Below are positions 43,306 through 43,447 of a stretch of DNA of 43,447 nucleotides, one piece after another. Every line of letters starts with the position of its first letter. The stretch's first letter is position 1. The stretch spans positions 1 to 43,447 of the forward strand of contig NZ_QTPO01000063.1 of the NCBI RefSeq assembly GCF_003853645.1. Reading direction: 5' to 3'. Made by a program: the position numbers and the translations under genes. This DNA is from Burkholderia sp. Bp9143 (lineage in GTDB: Bacteria; Pseudomonadota; Gammaproteobacteria; Burkholderiales; Burkholderiaceae). Below the pieces are notes generated by a model. The model was given only the letters and a program-made list of their open reading frames with translations. It did no database searches and was not told the DNA's origin.

Positions 43306-43447
43306 ATGGCACCGTTTGACGAAATGCTGGCGGGCGATCAGGTTCGCCAGCCCTACTCGCGAGTCAAGGCGTGGCTCGACACGCAGAACCCTGCCAGCCT
43401 CGCCCAGAAGGCCCACGACGCGGAAGGCGTGTTCCGCAGGACAGGCA
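43306..43447 (+). CDS. Circularly permuted type 2 ATP-grasp protein, N-terminal fragment
   Basis: The first 47 codons of a gene running off the window. MAPFDEMLAGDQVRQPYSRVKAWLD followed by LAQKAHDAEGVFRRTG matches the start of circularly permuted ATP-grasp proteins of the type usually paired with an alpha-E domain protein and a transglutaminase-like protein. Such proteins probably form amide bonds on an unknown substrate. An AGAG stretch lies before the ATG. It is 66 bp after ansP in the same direction. The family call rests on a short segment. Confidence 0.6.
   Translation, partial: MAPFDEMLAGDQVRQPYSRVKAWLDTQNPASLAQKAHDAEGVFRRTG

Overview
The window is a high-GC, gene-dense bacterial segment. 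The protein content (an AnsP-type asparagine permease, paired CUT2 sugar transporters with a Zwf/Pgi/fructokinase set, a six-gene glycogen cluster and a cyanophycinase-like peptidase) and the codon use point to a beta-proteobacterium of the Burkholderia group. That assignment is inference from gene content; no rRNA or tRNA gene is visible.

Layout. 1-138 is the tail of a choline/betaine-type ABC permease. 182-252 holds a promoter with a large palindromic operator facing a LysR-type regulator (381-1316). 1461-11471 (minus strand) is a sugar catabolic operon: ROK repressor, sugar ABC ATPase, permease, binding protein, glucose-6-phosphate isomerase, PfkB sugar kinase, glucose-6-phosphate dehydrogenase and a mutarotase-like protein. 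11839-12491 is a frameshifted YitT-type membrane protein gene. 12539-14305 is a PAS-GGDEF-EAL protein. 14552-18004 is an amino-acid/cyanophycin-type module: an Lrp/AsnC regulator diverging from a doubly frameshifted cyanophycinase-like gene and an M14 deacylase-like gene. 18072-35862 (minus strand) is a second sugar locus: ATPase, permease, binding protein, PfkB kinase and GH13 alpha-glucosidase. It runs directly into glgB, glgX, pgm, glgC, glgA and glgP. 36909-43447 (plus strand) holds aspA, a malic enzyme/phosphotransacetylase relative lacking its N-terminal malic domain, an unknown helical protein, ansP, and the start of a circularly permuted ATP-grasp gene.

How the parts work together. 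The two sugar loci carry paralogous three-gene CUT2 transporters and paralogous PfkB kinases. Locus 1 sends the phosphorylated sugar (most simply fructose, giving fructose-6-phosphate) through Pgi and Zwf towards the Entner-Doudoroff or pentose phosphate route. Locus 2 sits upstream of an alpha-glucosidase and a complete glycogen synthesis and breakdown set, so the same kind of import is coupled to storage. Both loci are headed by nearly identical promoter-operators: a TTCCCTAG block, a -35 box, a 17-bp spacer, and a -10 embedded in a 27-bp palindrome of the form TTAAWTAAATCA-N3-TGATTTATTTAA or its mirror. A third copy lies before the LysR gene. The ROK protein of locus 1 is the obvious candidate repressor for all three.

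A second theme is aspartate and asparagine: a cyanophycinase-like enzyme, an M14 deacylase, aspartate ammonia-lyase and an asparagine permease. The most unusual items are the three-site ROK-type regulon with an orphan site at a LysR gene, the sugar-import-to-glycogen layout, the headless malic enzyme/PTA protein, and the concentration of single-base frameshifts in just two genes.
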